A stretch of DNA of 64,000 nt from Ignatzschineria ureiclastica (GTDB lineage Bacteria; Pseudomonadota; Gammaproteobacteria; Cardiobacteriales; Wohlfahrtiimonadaceae). A model generated the notes under the pieces. It was given only the letters and a program-made list of their open reading frames with translations, was not told the origin of the DNA and did no database searches. Position 1 is the stretch's first letter. The number at the start of each line of letters is the position of its first letter. Where the stretch lies: NCBI RefSeq assembly GCF_003121845.1, contig NZ_QEWQ01000001.1, positions 310,001 to 374,000 of the forward strand. Reading direction: 5' to 3'. Below, one piece after another: positions 26,949 through 36,527 of this stretch. The position numbers were made by a program, and so were the translations under genes.

Positions 26949-27437
26949 TCAATCTTGACGTGAATGTTTCTCGCTAAGATTTTCATTAGGCTTCTCATTA
27001 GGCTCTTCACTAGACTTCTCACTAGAGTTACCCTCTAATTTTTCACCCGCTTTTTCATTCTTCTCTAACGACGCATCTTCAGTAGTGACAATACTTACTT
27101 CAACTGTTTCTGTAACTGCTATAGACTCATCTTTCGCTTCTGAGACCTTAATTGACTCATCAATCATAACAATATCGCTATTTTGAACAGCCGTCGCCGC
27201 TAATAACGCTTCAAGCGCTTCCACTCGCTTAGTTAAAGCCTCTAGTTTTTCTCGAGTTTTGAGCAATACTTTCTGCTGAATCTCAAACTCATCATAACGG
27301 ACTAATTTAAAGTTTGAGAGTGCAGAATCAACACCTTCTTTCACTAATCGTTCGGCTTCTCCCTGGGCATTTTTAACACCATCAGGTAAAGATGCTTGAA
27401 GTTTATCGGCAAGATCTTGAAAAAAGTTTTTCGGCAT
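26949..27437 (-). CDS. ubiK: Ubiquinone biosynthesis accessory factor UbiK with acidic tail
   Basis: Residues 1-85 match UbiK/YqiC (BMFP family), which assists the Ubi metabolon in the last steps of aerobic ubiquinone synthesis and binds membranes. MPKNFFQDLADKLQ starts the amphipathic helix, and TREKLEALTKRVEALEALLA forms the trimeric coiled coil. E. coli UbiK is about 96 residues; this one has 162. The extra 75 residues are Glu/Ser/Lys-rich and end in tetrapeptide repeats of the type (S/N)-E-(K/E/N)-x, encoded by a 12-bp tandem DNA repeat (about 26975-27030). Confidence 0.88.
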   Translation of the reverse strand: MPKNFFQDLADKLQASLPDGVKNAQGEAERLVKEGVDSALSNFKLVRYDEFEIQQKVLLKTREKLEALTKRVEALEALLAATAVQNSDIVMIDESIKVSEAKDESIAVTETVEVSIVTTEDASLEKNEKAGEKLEGNSSEKSSEEPNEKPNENLSEKHSRQD

Positions 27438-27700
27438 AGAAGCCTCCCCTGTCTTTAGAAAATTGTTATAATCTTTAACGCTTACAATCCTTGATATAGT
27501 AAAATAGCGCTTTCGGCTTCAATACGGCTACCTTAGATTGATCTACGGATGACGTTATGGATTCCGGTTCGATATTAGCCAACATTCTATCATAGAAGCC
27601 TGTAATTCCTGATCATAGATCATTAACCCTAATCATCTGGCCATATTCATCTATCCATCATCCTTTCAACAATAGATCTGAAACAATACCTTACTTATTT

Positions 27701-28510
27701 ATGCCGACATCCACTCAATCTACAGAAACCACAACCTCAAAAATGAATCGTACACCTTCAGCTTTAGATGCCATTAAGGTAGTTATGGTCAATACCTCTC
27801 ATCCCGGCAATATTGGCTCAGCAGCAAGAGCTATGCGTGTCATGGGACTTTATAATCTCACGTTAGTCTCCCCCAAAAAATTCCCAAGTAAAGAGGCTAC
27901 CGCACTAGCAAGCGGGGCTTTAGATGTGCTAGAGAATGCTCAAGTGACCGAAACGTTAAGTGAAGCGATTCAAGATTGCCACTATGTATTTGGTACTAGC
28001 GCAAGAAGTCGCCACATCAATAAAGAAGAGAAATCCATTGAAGCCGGTGCACTGCAAATTCACGAGATATTACGGGAAAAACCAGAGGCTAAAATTGCGA
28101 TTCTCTTCGGCACCGAACGTACCGGCCTCACCAATGAAGAGGTTGATCTTTGCCAGGCACTCTTCTATATTCCTACAGAAAATAATTATAATTCGCTTAA
28201 CATTGCAGCTGCCATTCAAATTATTGCTTATGAATTACGTCGGCAAAATGTGATTGATGACCGACTCGAAAAAGTTAAAAAACCCCATTATGTAGGGGAA
28301 CTCCCGGCAACTGATGAGGCATTTGAGAGCTTTATTCAACATTTTGAGCAATCTCTCATTGAGACACAATTCTTAGATCCGGCTAATCCTAAACACCTCA
28401 TGCGTAAAATTCGCCATCTCTATAAAAAGGCCGAATTAACCCAAGAAGAGATCAATATTTTACGGGGCGCTCTCACTGCTTCGCAAAAAGCGATTGCTAA
28501 AGATCAGTAG
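27701..28510 (+). CDS. trmJ: tRNA (cytidine/uridine-32-2'-O)-methyltransferase TrmJ
   Basis: SPOUT-class enzyme methylating the 2'-OH of C32 or U32 in tRNA anticodon loops. It has 269 residues. The N-terminal SpoU signature VNTSHPGNIGSAARAM is at about 31-46, ILFGTERTGLTNEEV forms the knot and YNSLNIAAAIQII completes SAM binding. An alternative ATG exists 14 codons in; neither start has a good Shine-Dalgarno. It is followed by cysE, a common pairing. Confidence 0.95.
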   Translation: MPTSTQSTETTTSKMNRTPSALDAIKVVMVNTSHPGNIGSAARAMRVMGLYNLTLVSPKKFPSKEATALASGALDVLENAQVTETLSEAIQDCHYVFGTSARSRHINKEEKSIEAGALQIHEILREKPEAKIAILFGTERTGLTNEEVDLCQALFYIPTENNYNSLNIAAAIQIIAYELRRQNVIDDRLEKVKKPHYVGELPATDEAFESFIQHFEQSLIETQFLDPANPKHLMRKIRHLYKKAELTQEEINILRGALTASQKAIAKDQ

Positions 28511-28691
28511 TATTAGCAGTAATATTAGAATAGATAATAGTGCTAACAAATATTAGAATCGATAGATACTCGAATAAGTTGTCTACCGATAGGATAACAA
28601 TCTACAGACTGAGCAAACGATTCGCAATTCACAATATACTAAATAAAAATCGATAATCGATAACAGACAATCATCAAAAGACCCTTTTACT

Positions 28692-29477
28692 ATGTTTAAA
28701 ACCATTCGAGAAGATATTCAAAATATTAAAAAGATCGACCCCGCAGCGCGATCCTCTTTTGAAGTATTATTAGCTTATCCTGGGCTCTGGGCGATTTGGC
28801 TTCATCGCGTTGCTCACTGTTTGTGGCATAAGAAACTCAAAACACTCGCCCGTTGGCTCTCTACTTGGAACCGGTTCTTAACCGGTATTGAGATCCACCC
28901 CGGCGCACAGATTGGCCGACGCTTCTTTATTGATCATGGAATGGGGGTTGTCATTGGGGAAACGGCGATTATTGGCGATGATTGCACGCTTTATCACGGC
29001 GTTACACTTGGGGGTACCAGCCTGAATAAAGGTAAACGCCATCCTACGCTTGGTCATCATGTGGTTGTCGGTGCTGGAGCTAAAGTGTTAGGGCCTATTA
29101 CTATCGGTAATGGTGCAAGTATTGGGGCAAATTCCGTTGTTGTAAAATCGGTACCTGATAATACAACAGCAGTTGGAATTCCGGCCCGTATTTCAAAACC
29201 CGATACGCCCAATCTTAAAAAAGCAATCGCGAATCGTCTCTTTAATGCCTATGGAATGAGTCATGCGGTAGAAGATCCAGAAGCGAATGCGATTAATCTA
29301 CTTCTCAACCATATTGAGAAGCTTGATCAAGCGCTTGCTCAAATGGATAGCGCACTTAAAGCACGAGACATTGATCTTGGAATTGATTGGCCTACCATCC
29401 AAAATTGCTCATTTGATGAAGAGGGATTACATATTCATCCTGAATCAAATTCTGAAAAAGCGGGATCACAAAAATAG
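28692..29477 (+). CDS. cysE: Serine O-acetyltransferase
   Basis: Makes O-acetylserine from serine and acetyl-CoA, the committed step to cysteine. It has 261 residues: an N-terminal helical domain, then hexapeptide repeats with the motif [18 protein letters not shown] and [18 protein letters not shown]. The C-terminal tail is longer than the catalytic core requires and lacks the clear Ile terminus used in CysE-CysK complexes of enterics (it ends EKAGSQK). Confidence 0.96.
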   Translation: MFKTIREDIQNIKKIDPAARSSFEVLLAYPGLWAIWLHRVAHCLWHKKLKTLARWLSTWNRFLTGIEIHPGAQIGRRFFIDHGMGVVIGETAIIGDDCTLYHGVTLGGTSLNKGKRHPTLGHHVVVGAGAKVLGPITIGNGASIGANSVVVKSVPDNTTAVGIPARISKPDTPNLKKAIANRLFNAYGMSHAVEDPEANAINLLLNHIEKLDQALAQMDSALKARDIDLGIDWPTIQNCSFDEEGLHIHPESNSEKAGSQK

Positions 29478-29504
29478 AAACGAATAAAAACAGATAAAAA
29501 TACC

Positions 29505-29670
29505 GATAGTCAATTTGGTTTAAGAAAAATGGCTTTTAAATAGCTATTGTGGGGTAACATAAAACCGTACTAAACAACACTTGCATGATGCCGGATAGAA
29601 CGGTTTCCTTGCCTCGATCAGCCGATGCGCCGGCATTTTAATAAGCTGATTTTGAACCGATTTCACTATA
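29505..29670 (+). mobile_element. Family A MITE between cysE and the GntR gene
   Basis: 166-bp copy from GATAGTCAATTTGGTTTAAG to TTGAACCGATTTCACTATA. The first base is G instead of T. The hairpin TGCCGGATAGAACGGTTT to AGCCGATGCGCCGGCA is intact. It lies between two convergent genes. Confidence 0.85.
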
Positions 29671-29727
29671 CTTCAACAAATCTCAAACAAGAGAGCTTGA
29701 AGCATAATGATCAGATCAATGATTCAT

Positions 29728-30390
29728 TTATGCCCCTAACCTCTGCATCACTGTCCGCTGTAGTAGCGCTAAGACATCTTTCTGATGCGTCAATAAAACC
29801 TTGGTTAACTTATCAAAATCTCGGACTTTTAATGCTTCAATCAATTCATCATGTTCATTCACAGGTTTTTCGATCTCTGAACGGTGATGATGATATAGCT
29901 CATTTTGAATAAAGGCTAAACTCACATAAAAAGAGGGATAGCGCTCAATTAATACTCGACTCCCTGAATGCTCTACTAGGGCATAATGAAATTGATAATT
30001 ATAGAGGCTTAATTCAGCAACATTACGCATCGCATCTTTCATCTTCGCAGAAAGTAATGTTAATTCAGCGATCAGCTCTGAAAAATCTTTGATTCTTGGA
30101 TATTTCTGAATCGCTTGTTGCTCTAAGAAAAAGCGTAGATGATAAAGGTCAATATGCTCCTCATAAGTAAAACTATTGAGAAAAGTTCCTTTATTCTCAA
30201 TCTTTGTCGCGATCCCTTCGCTGACTAACATAAAAATTGCCTCACGCACTGAGGCGCGGCTTGCACCCATTTTCTTTGCATACTTCTCCTCTAAGATCTT
30301 ATCCCTTGGCTGAATTTCACCAGTCATAATATCTTCGATGATTGTTGCCTTAATCGAATTGGGTAGCGTTTTTGCCCGTTTTTCTGTCAT
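29728..30390 (-). CDS. GntR/FCD-family regulator of the malonate cluster (MdcY-like)
   Basis: FadR-type regulator of 220 residues. A winged helix (about 8-75, with DKILEEKYAKKMGASRASVR) is followed by an all-helical FCD ligand domain. It lies just behind mdcG in the same direction, matching Acinetobacter, where the GntR repressor MdcY controls the mdc operon and releases DNA on malonate. Its own upstream region contains TTGTAACAA (30419-30427, minus strand), a possible autoregulatory half-palindrome. The target assignment is inferred from position. Confidence 0.82.
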   Translation of the reverse strand: MTEKRAKTLPNSIKATIIEDIMTGEIQPRDKILEEKYAKKMGASRASVREAIFMLVSEGIATKIENKGTFLNSFTYEEHIDLYHLRFFLEQQAIQKYPRIKDFSELIAELTLLSAKMKDAMRNVAELSLYNYQFHYALVEHSGSRVLIERYPSFYVSLAFIQNELYHHHRSEIEKPVNEHDELIEALKVRDFDKLTKVLLTHQKDVLALLQRTVMQRLGA

Positions 30391-30472
30391 AACAATCCAT
30401 AGCTATTGAAAATTGAAAGAATTGTAACAAATATCGCACACTTCTTTCTACTATTGCAATATTCACCGCGAG

Positions 30473-31090
30473 TCACCGCCAAACATCTTCAGCAAGAGAG
30501 TAACCATCTATTTTCTTTAATAAAATTTCTTTATTTCCCCGCGCATATTCCACCAAATGAAAAGCTCCTTTCGCTGTTTCTACCTGAAAGTCCACTTTTT
30601 TTGCGCAATGATTACTGAGACTTAACCATTGATTAGCCCATTCCCGAGAAAACTTTTGTGAGGGATAGAGAATAATATCAAGATCACTATTGTCGGTAAT
30701 CGTCGCCTGCCCCGTCGTTAACTCATAACCTAGACTTCCGCCAATGCCCCACTCAATATCTGTCAAAATATCGGCCATCGTTTCAATTGTCGTGAACATC
30801 TCAGGGAACTGATCAGCTCTTGCCCAATGATGCCAGGCCTGATTAACGATCAAATCTTGAGGCCGGATAATCTCTTCAATCCAATCAATAGGAATATAGC
30901 AGCCAAATCGCTCTCCTCGAGAAGTGCCACGAATGCCTATCGGTATCTCGTTATCACGGACTATAGCTCGACGAATGACGTGATAAGGCGATTGCTGCCA
31001 ACGCTCTAAAGCCCATTGTGGCAAGAAAAGCGTATCCAATGATACGCCTTCCTTTACCTTCACAATATCGTGCGGATAGACTATTGCCAT
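30473..31090 (-). CDS. mdcG: Malonate decarboxylase holo-ACP synthase (phosphoribosyl-dephospho-CoA transferase)
   Basis: Nucleotidyltransferase that attaches the 2'-(5''-triphosphoribosyl)-3'-dephospho-CoA group to the serine of MdcC. It has 205 residues. The metal-binding pair D136 and D138 is in TDNSDLDIILYP, and GIRGTSRGERFG near residue 52 is typical of MdcG. The start overlaps mdcDE by 10 bases. Confidence 0.95.
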   Translation of the reverse strand: MAIVYPHDIVKVKEGVSLDTLFLPQWALERWQQSPYHVIRRAIVRDNEIPIGIRGTSRGERFGCYIPIDWIEEIIRPQDLIVNQAWHHWARADQFPEMFTTIETMADILTDIEWGIGGSLGYELTTGQATITDNSDLDIILYPSQKFSREWANQWLSLSNHCAKKVDFQVETAKGAFHLVEYARGNKEILLKKIDGYSLAEDVWR

Positions 31091-32760
31091 ACTTCATCCA
31101 AACGACTACGCACTTTATTGGTTTCTACCCGACCAAAGCTTACAGCTTGTGGATTGGTATAGCGGAATGTTAAATCTGTTGCATCATCCCCTAGACTATC
31201 AATAGCTTCTTGGGATTTTGCTAACAATTTCGCGACATCTGCCTCTGTGGGATCATCGGCATTATCCACCGTTAATAGATCGTAGAGCGCACCGAGTTTT
31301 TGGAAACTACGAATATCGTAAGCAATAGCCGGGACTTTTGCTGAAGCCGCATCAATCTCTTCCACTGTTCTCAAAGTAACGCGCGCGGCAGATTCTTTCG
31401 ACATCGCTTGAACGTTAATCGCTTTATCATCTAAAGCAATCAAACGATTTGACTGTAAACCGTGAGCTAAGAACGCCCCTGAAATCGCATTCCCAACGAT
31501 AAGACCAATCACAGGATGTCCCATCTGACGAGCTGTTGCATACGCATCAGCACTGGCCGCTAAAGCGAGATGAATACCGATCAACTCCTCTTTATAACCA
31601 TACGCTTGGCTTGGAACATCGATGACGAGCATAATAGGCCGTTTTTCTGCTGTATCCTTATCTTCCTCAATCGCTTGCCAAATATATTTTGCAAGTACAA
31701 AGCCCTCTTGTAATCCTACCTCACCATTGCGCACACGATGAAAACGATTCGTTTGATTAGGCACGACTGCAAGATAGCGACGCTGTTGCCCATTTTGCAC
31801 CACGTCCGCTGCTAATACTGAGGGTACAGGACTTGTGGGATGCGGAATGCCGGTTAAACGAGAAAACCAAGTATAACCCCGTCCGGCGCTTTGATCTTTT
31901 GCTCCTGCTGTGGCAAGTGGATAATCAAATACTTTATCAGCCGTTGTCTTTGCAAAGAGATCTGCATATTGATCTGGCGTTAAAGGCGCTTCAAAATCAA
32001 TCACCTCTAATAAACCTAAGAAACGATCTAACTGCCGAGAACGGAAGTTTTTAGGAGGATTAGTGATTACTTTTTCAATAGTTTGACGAATAGTGGCAAT
32101 ATCATCTTCCACCACTTCATCCACTAAACCGGTCTTCGCTTTCTGATTAACGCCGATCGTATCCCAGATTAAGGCTTGATCGCTTGAATCAAACTCTCGC
32201 ACACCCGCTTCTTGTTCAATAACCTGCGGGCCATTTAATCCCACACGCGCTCTATTCGTAGCGATTAAATAGGAGGTTACTGCAGAAGTAATCGACATTC
32301 CACCAAATGACCCCACCAATCCAGGCACAAGACCAATCACCGGAACGTGCCCTCGTAGCGCTATAATCATATTCTGAATTTCAGAGATTGAAAGCAACCC
32401 ATAATTCGCTTCTTGTAAGCGCACTCCCCCTGTATCAAAGATAATAATAGGATAGACTCGATTCCCTGCTTCATTCTCTTCTAAGGCTTTCCCCAACGCC
32501 GCGACAATTTTGGCACCACTGACTTCGCCAATTCCGCCACCTTGGAAATCCCCCTCAATCGAGATCACAATGGCTTCTTGACCAGCAAGCTGGCCACGCA
32601 TCAAAATAACCCCATCGTCACTCTGTGGCACAATCCCTTGCGGCATCAAGTAAGGACTCATCAACTCTTCAAAAGGCCCTAAAAACTCCTGTGAACTCCC
32701 TTGATCGAGTAACGCAATCGCCCGTTCACGTCCATTTAATTCCACAAAACTATTTCTCAT
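31081..32760 (-). CDS. mdcDE: Malonate decarboxylase beta-gamma fusion (MdcD-MdcE)
   Basis: Carboxyltransferase-fold pair that decarboxylates malonyl-S-ACP to acetyl-S-ACP. In Klebsiella the beta (MdcD) and gamma (MdcE) subunits are separate proteins. Here one 559-residue frame contains MdcD at about 1-275 (EGDFQGGGIGEVSGAK, FDTGGVRLQEANYG, SFGGMSITSA) and MdcE at about 290-559 (GRGYTWFSRLTG, DVPSQAYGYKEE, AISGAFLAHGLQ). No stop or frameshift lies between. It overlaps mdcC by 11 bases. Confidence 0.95.
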   Translation of the reverse strand: MRNSFVELNGRERAIALLDQGSSQEFLGPFEELMSPYLMPQGIVPQSDDGVILMRGQLAGQEAIVISIEGDFQGGGIGEVSGAKIVAALGKALEENEAGNRVYPIIIFDTGGVRLQEANYGLLSISEIQNMIIALRGHVPVIGLVPGLVGSFGGMSITSAVTSYLIATNRARVGLNGPQVIEQEAGVREFDSSDQALIWDTIGVNQKAKTGLVDEVVEDDIATIRQTIEKVITNPPKNFRSRQLDRFLGLLEVIDFEAPLTPDQYADLFAKTTADKVFDYPLATAGAKDQSAGRGYTWFSRLTGIPHPTSPVPSVLAADVVQNGQQRRYLAVVPNQTNRFHRVRNGEVGLQEGFVLAKYIWQAIEEDKDTAEKRPIMLVIDVPSQAYGYKEELIGIHLALAASADAYATARQMGHPVIGLIVGNAISGAFLAHGLQSNRLIALDDKAINVQAMSKESAARVTLRTVEEIDAASAKVPAIAYDIRSFQKLGALYDLLTVDNADDPTEADVAKLLAKSQEAIDSLGDDATDLTFRYTNPQAVSFGRVETNKVRSRLDEVWQ

Positions 32761-33049
32761 TTTTCAATTCCTCCAAGGCTTGTGCTAAACGAAGTGAAAC
32801 AACGCCCGGCGTTGCACCGAAATCATGAATCGTCACTTTCACTAACAGCGGATAACGGGTAAAAAAGCGATTAAGTACCTTCTCCCAGACAGCTTCAAAA
32901 CCATCACTGCCGGTAATCACCGAAATCTCGGCATGATCACCTTCAATAGGTTCAAATAATACTTCTAAATCACCAGAACCTACGACCCCTACATGCGCGC
33001 GATTGTTGATCGCCTCATGTCCTTGATATTTAAAACGTAACTGTTCCAT
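32750..33049 (-). CDS. mdcC: Malonate decarboxylase acyl carrier protein (delta subunit)
   Basis: Small carrier of 99 residues that holds the acyl group as a thioester during the cycle. S25 in VVGSGDLEVL matches the serine that carries the dephospho-CoA-type prosthetic group in the Klebsiella protein. It overlaps mdcB by 20 bases and mdcDE by 11. Confidence 0.95.
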   Translation of the reverse strand: MEQLRFKYQGHEAINNRAHVGVVGSGDLEVLFEPIEGDHAEISVITGSDGFEAVWEKVLNRFFTRYPLLVKVTIHDFGATPGVVSLRLAQALEELKNEK

Positions 33050-33965
33050 TGATAACTCCTACTTTTTCTAAAAATATAATGGCTGCTAATAGATCTGCGC
33101 TGCCCCCTGGTGAGAGATAAGCCTCAGTGCAATATTGGCATAACTGTTGATAAGCCTGCTGTCCTACTTCTGTGGTAATACCTAAGATCAAAATATCAGA
33201 GGCAGTCTGTTGGACTCGATGTAAAGTTGAGAGATCGCTTCGAGAAATAATACAGGTATCTTCAACTACGCTCATCAGCTGCAATAGTCGCTCGATCCAG
33301 TAAAGATCCCCCTCTTTTGCCGTAGTAGGCAGTGCAATCACCTTTCTAAGCGTTGGAAATCCTTCCTGTGCTTCCTCTAAAGCCCCACGAATACCATATT
33401 TCCGTCGGCTCTCTTGCCCTTTTGTCAAAGTACGCGCTTGATAATGACGATCAGTAAATGAGGCTAATTGACCACAATTTCGTAATAGCGTCGTCAAAGA
33501 GATCAAAACAGACTCTCCTCTTACCATCGCCTTACTCATTTGATGAGCCAATACAGCAATTATCAAGCCCAAAACCCAGATCGCCCCCTTATGAGTATTT
33601 ACCCCGCCGGTCGCTTGTAGCATCTTCATCTCCCCCCCTCGACCAATCTTTGCAATCTTTTCTCGCAGAGATTGATCAAGGGATGCGCTATAACCTGATA
33701 ATGCTATTTGATAAAAAGTGTCGTGCAGAGCCCTCGCAGAAGCGACTAACAGTGCCCAATCCATATCCTTATGCGCATTACTGCGCTTAAAATCGACAAG
33801 ACCGGGCTTCGGCGTTAAGCTCACTTCCTCAATCAGTGCAGACACCGCTTGATCAGCAAGCACTGTTGCAATCTCCTTTTGAGATGCATAAATAAGGCTG
33901 CCCACAAAAGGAATACCGAGTTCCCGAAGCTCACCACTGCCACCACGCTCAATATCTCGATTCAT
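33030..33965 (-). CDS. mdcB: Triphosphoribosyl-dephospho-CoA synthase
   Basis: CitG-like enzyme that condenses ATP with dephospho-CoA to form the prosthetic-group precursor for MdcG. It has 311 residues with the signatures LTPKPGLVD (51-59), SNAHKDMD and ATGGVNTHKGAIW. The ATG follows the mdcA stop without a gap and has no Shine-Dalgarno, so translation is probably coupled. Confidence 0.95.
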   Translation of the reverse strand: MNRDIERGGSGELRELGIPFVGSLIYASQKEIATVLADQAVSALIEEVSLTPKPGLVDFKRSNAHKDMDWALLVASARALHDTFYQIALSGYSASLDQSLREKIAKIGRGGEMKMLQATGGVNTHKGAIWVLGLIIAVLAHQMSKAMVRGESVLISLTTLLRNCGQLASFTDRHYQARTLTKGQESRRKYGIRGALEEAQEGFPTLRKVIALPTTAKEGDLYWIERLLQLMSVVEDTCIISRSDLSTLHRVQQTASDILILGITTEVGQQAYQQLCQYCTEAYLSPGGSADLLAAIIFLEKVGVINGTVTF

Positions 33966-35606
33966 TTAAGACCAACTTCTAAATTTAGCAGGGGGAACAT
34001 AAAGACCATCAGACCATTGCACAAGATCTTCGATAGAGTGCGCAGCTAATAGAGAGCGCTTCGCTTCTGTACGAGCCACTTGTAGATCTTCCGGCAATGC
34101 GACAATCCCTTTATCTCGAAGATCCCGAACTTTAGCCTCATCCACATTGTCCCCAATCGGCGTTACCCCGGCGACTGCTGCAATCGCCGCTCGGCGCTCC
34201 TCTAAACCTTCTGTTTTATAGAGATAGGCAATACCCTCTTCCGTCACCAAATGCGTTGTATCATCGCCGTAGATCATAATCGGTACAATATCGAGCCCTG
34301 CTTGTTTTTTCACTTCGATCGCATCTAAACGATCCACAATTACCGGTTTCTTATTCGCACCATAAGTTTCCACCATCTGAACGACAATTTTACGACCTTT
34401 CGCTAACTCATCTTTCCCAGCTAGATCAAGCCAAGCAGGTGTTGAGTGTCGGCGACCACCGGGATCGTGTCCCATATTGGGCGCGCCCCCAAACCCCGAG
34501 AGACGACCTAAAGTGACAGTGGAAGAGTTTCCTTCCTTATCAATCTGTAAGGATGAACCGATAAACATATCCACCGCATATTGTCCTGCCACTTGACACA
34601 TCGCCCGATTTGAACGCATTGAACCATCGCTGCCGGTAAAGAAGATATCAGGACGAGCTCGAATATAGTTCTCCATCCCTACTTCGCCACCAAAACTATG
34701 AATACTCTCAACCCAACCCGATTCAATGGCTGGAATCATCGTAGGATGCGGATTAAGTGCCCAATGTTTCGCAATCTTACCTTTTAGACCTAATTGTTCG
34801 CCATAGGTTGGTAACAGCAATTCAATCGCCGCTGTATTAAAACCGATTCCGTGATTGAGTGATTGCACTTGATGACGTTCATAAATCCCGCGAATGGCCA
34901 TCATTGCCATTAAAATCTGAATCTCGGTAATCGCTTTAGGATCTCTCGTGAAGAGTGCTTCAAGCGCATAAGGTTCATCTGCAACGACAATCGCATCCAC
35001 CCAAGATGCCGGGATATCGATACGAGGCAATTGATCGACCATCTCATTGACCTGCACAATGACAATACCATCTTTAAAGGCGGCAGATTCAATAATAGTC
35101 GGTGTTTCTTCGGTATTAAAACCGGTGTAAAGGTTTCCCTCTCTATCTGCTTTATCGGCAGCGACTAACACTACATTCGGAATTAAGTCGATAAAGAGAC
35201 GACCATACAGTTCCAAATAGGTATGAATATCGCCTAATTGCACCACCTGATCTTCAATCATTTGCGAGATTCTTAGGCTCTGCGCACCGGCATAAGAGAA
35301 ATCGAGCTTCTTCGCAATCCCTTTCTCAAAAATTGTGAGATGTTCGGGGCGCGATACACTTGGCATAATCATATGCAGATTATTGACCTTAGCGGTATCT
35401 ACCTCTAAAAGTTTTTGAGATAAAAAAGAGGCTTGTTTCTGATTATCGCCCTCTAAAACCACTCGATCGCCGGGATTGATCAGCGCTTCTAAGGCTGAAA
35501 CGATATTATCGCTACTGATATATTTCCCATTTAGCATCGGCGCAATTTTAGCCATTTTCGCTATTTTTGCCTGCCGTTTTAAATCCCACTGTTTAGCTGT
35601 TTTCAT
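33966..35606 (-). CDS. mdcA: Malonate decarboxylase alpha subunit (acetyl-S-ACP:malonate ACP transferase)
   Basis: Exchanges acetyl for malonyl on MdcC, the entry step of each catalytic turn. It has 546 residues, normal for MdcA: a CoA-transferase-like fold with LEGDNQKQASFLSQKL early, GFNTAAIELLLPTYG centrally and FGGAPNMGHDPGGRRH in the C-terminal half. It overlaps mdcH by 4 bases (ATGA). Confidence 0.97.
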   Translation of the reverse strand: MKTAKQWDLKRQAKIAKMAKIAPMLNGKYISSDNIVSALEALINPGDRVVLEGDNQKQASFLSQKLLEVDTAKVNNLHMIMPSVSRPEHLTIFEKGIAKKLDFSYAGAQSLRISQMIEDQVVQLGDIHTYLELYGRLFIDLIPNVVLVAADKADREGNLYTGFNTEETPTIIESAAFKDGIVIVQVNEMVDQLPRIDIPASWVDAIVVADEPYALEALFTRDPKAITEIQILMAMMAIRGIYERHQVQSLNHGIGFNTAAIELLLPTYGEQLGLKGKIAKHWALNPHPTMIPAIESGWVESIHSFGGEVGMENYIRARPDIFFTGSDGSMRSNRAMCQVAGQYAVDMFIGSSLQIDKEGNSSTVTLGRLSGFGGAPNMGHDPGGRRHSTPAWLDLAGKDELAKGRKIVVQMVETYGANKKPVIVDRLDAIEVKKQAGLDIVPIMIYGDDTTHLVTEEGIAYLYKTEGLEERRAAIAAVAGVTPIGDNVDEAKVRDLRDKGIVALPEDLQVARTEAKRSLLAAHSIEDLVQWSDGLYVPPAKFRSWS

Positions 35607-36517
35607 ACTTCCTTACTCCGTTTATTAAATAAAAAAATCGTATCTTCAATTCCATATTGATCGACGCAGTAGGTCAAAGCGCTTGGATAACTCCGTTTGA
35701 CAAGATTGGTAAGTGTTGAGCCCGGCGGTAATTCGATAAAATGCTTCATTCGATTTTCAATCGCCACCTGCATCATATCGAGCCACTGTACGGGATGAAC
35801 CACATTTTGAATAAGATCTGTCACAATCTCTGCTTTCTCAGTTAAAAGCCGCCCGGTACAATTGCTCAAATAAGGATATTTAGGGGTATTAAAGTGCATC
35901 TCTTTAGCCAATAAGGTCAGTTCATCTGCCACCGGTTGCATTAAAATAGAGTGGGACGGTGTTGGCACAGAGAGTCTTTTGGCCATACTTGCGCCATTCT
36001 CTTTCGCCTCTTGAATTACCCGATCAATTCCAATCCACGCGCCTGAAATGGTGAGCTGCAACTCCTCATTTTGATTTGAGACATAGATCGGCGCATCAGC
36101 TGTGAAACAGCCCTCTACTAACCGTTCGACTTCACGACGAGTCAACCCAACAATAACGCCCATCCCATAACCTGTCGGATAGAGTGATTCCATCAGCGAA
36201 CTACGTTTATACACCAATGCAATCGCATCTTCCTCAGAGAGCACGCCGGTACACGCGGCTGCACTAAACGCCCCCAAAGAATGACCGGCGACAAAATCAG
36301 GTTGAAGTCCCGCCGTTTTTAAAGCTTTAGTCCCACTCATTTGAGTAATCAAAAGTGCTAACTGAATATCAATGGTGTGATTATAATCGGGCAAAGTCAC
36401 ACGATAATCTCGACCTGTAATCTCGGCAACCATCTCAAAATAGCACTCTTCAACAGGCTCTAACATCGCTAAATTTTGCGCCCCTTGCCCGGGATATAAC
36501 CAAATACTGCTACTCAC
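35603..36517 (-). CDS. mdcH: Malonyl-CoA:MdcC acyltransferase
   Basis: FabD-like transacylase that primes the carrier with malonyl from malonyl-CoA. The GTG start at 36515-36517 is preferred: AAGGAG lies 6 bases upstream, and the protein then opens SSSIWLYPGQGAQ at the family's usual point. The frame stays open to 36607, but that Thr/Asn/Lys-rich extension overlaps the transporter gene's repeats. The nucleophile is S80 in AGHSLGAFSAA. 304 residues. Confidence 0.93.
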   Translation of the reverse strand: MSSSIWLYPGQGAQNLAMLEPVEECYFEMVAEITGRDYRVTLPDYNHTIDIQLALLITQMSGTKALKTAGLQPDFVAGHSLGAFSAAACTGVLSEEDAIALVYKRSSLMESLYPTGYGMGVIVGLTRREVERLVEGCFTADAPIYVSNQNEELQLTISGAWIGIDRVIQEAKENGASMAKRLSVPTPSHSILMQPVADELTLLAKEMHFNTPKYPYLSNCTGRLLTEKAEIVTDLIQNVVHPVQWLDMMQVAIENRMKHFIELPPGSTLTNLVKRSYPSALTYCVDQYGIEDTIFLFNKRSKEV

Positions 36518-36527
36518 ATTACACTCC

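Noticed and set aside
27494-27530. Possible further family A element (TATAGTAAAATAGCG...)
   Set aside because: Only one end-like word is present; neither the hairpin core nor a matching second end follows.
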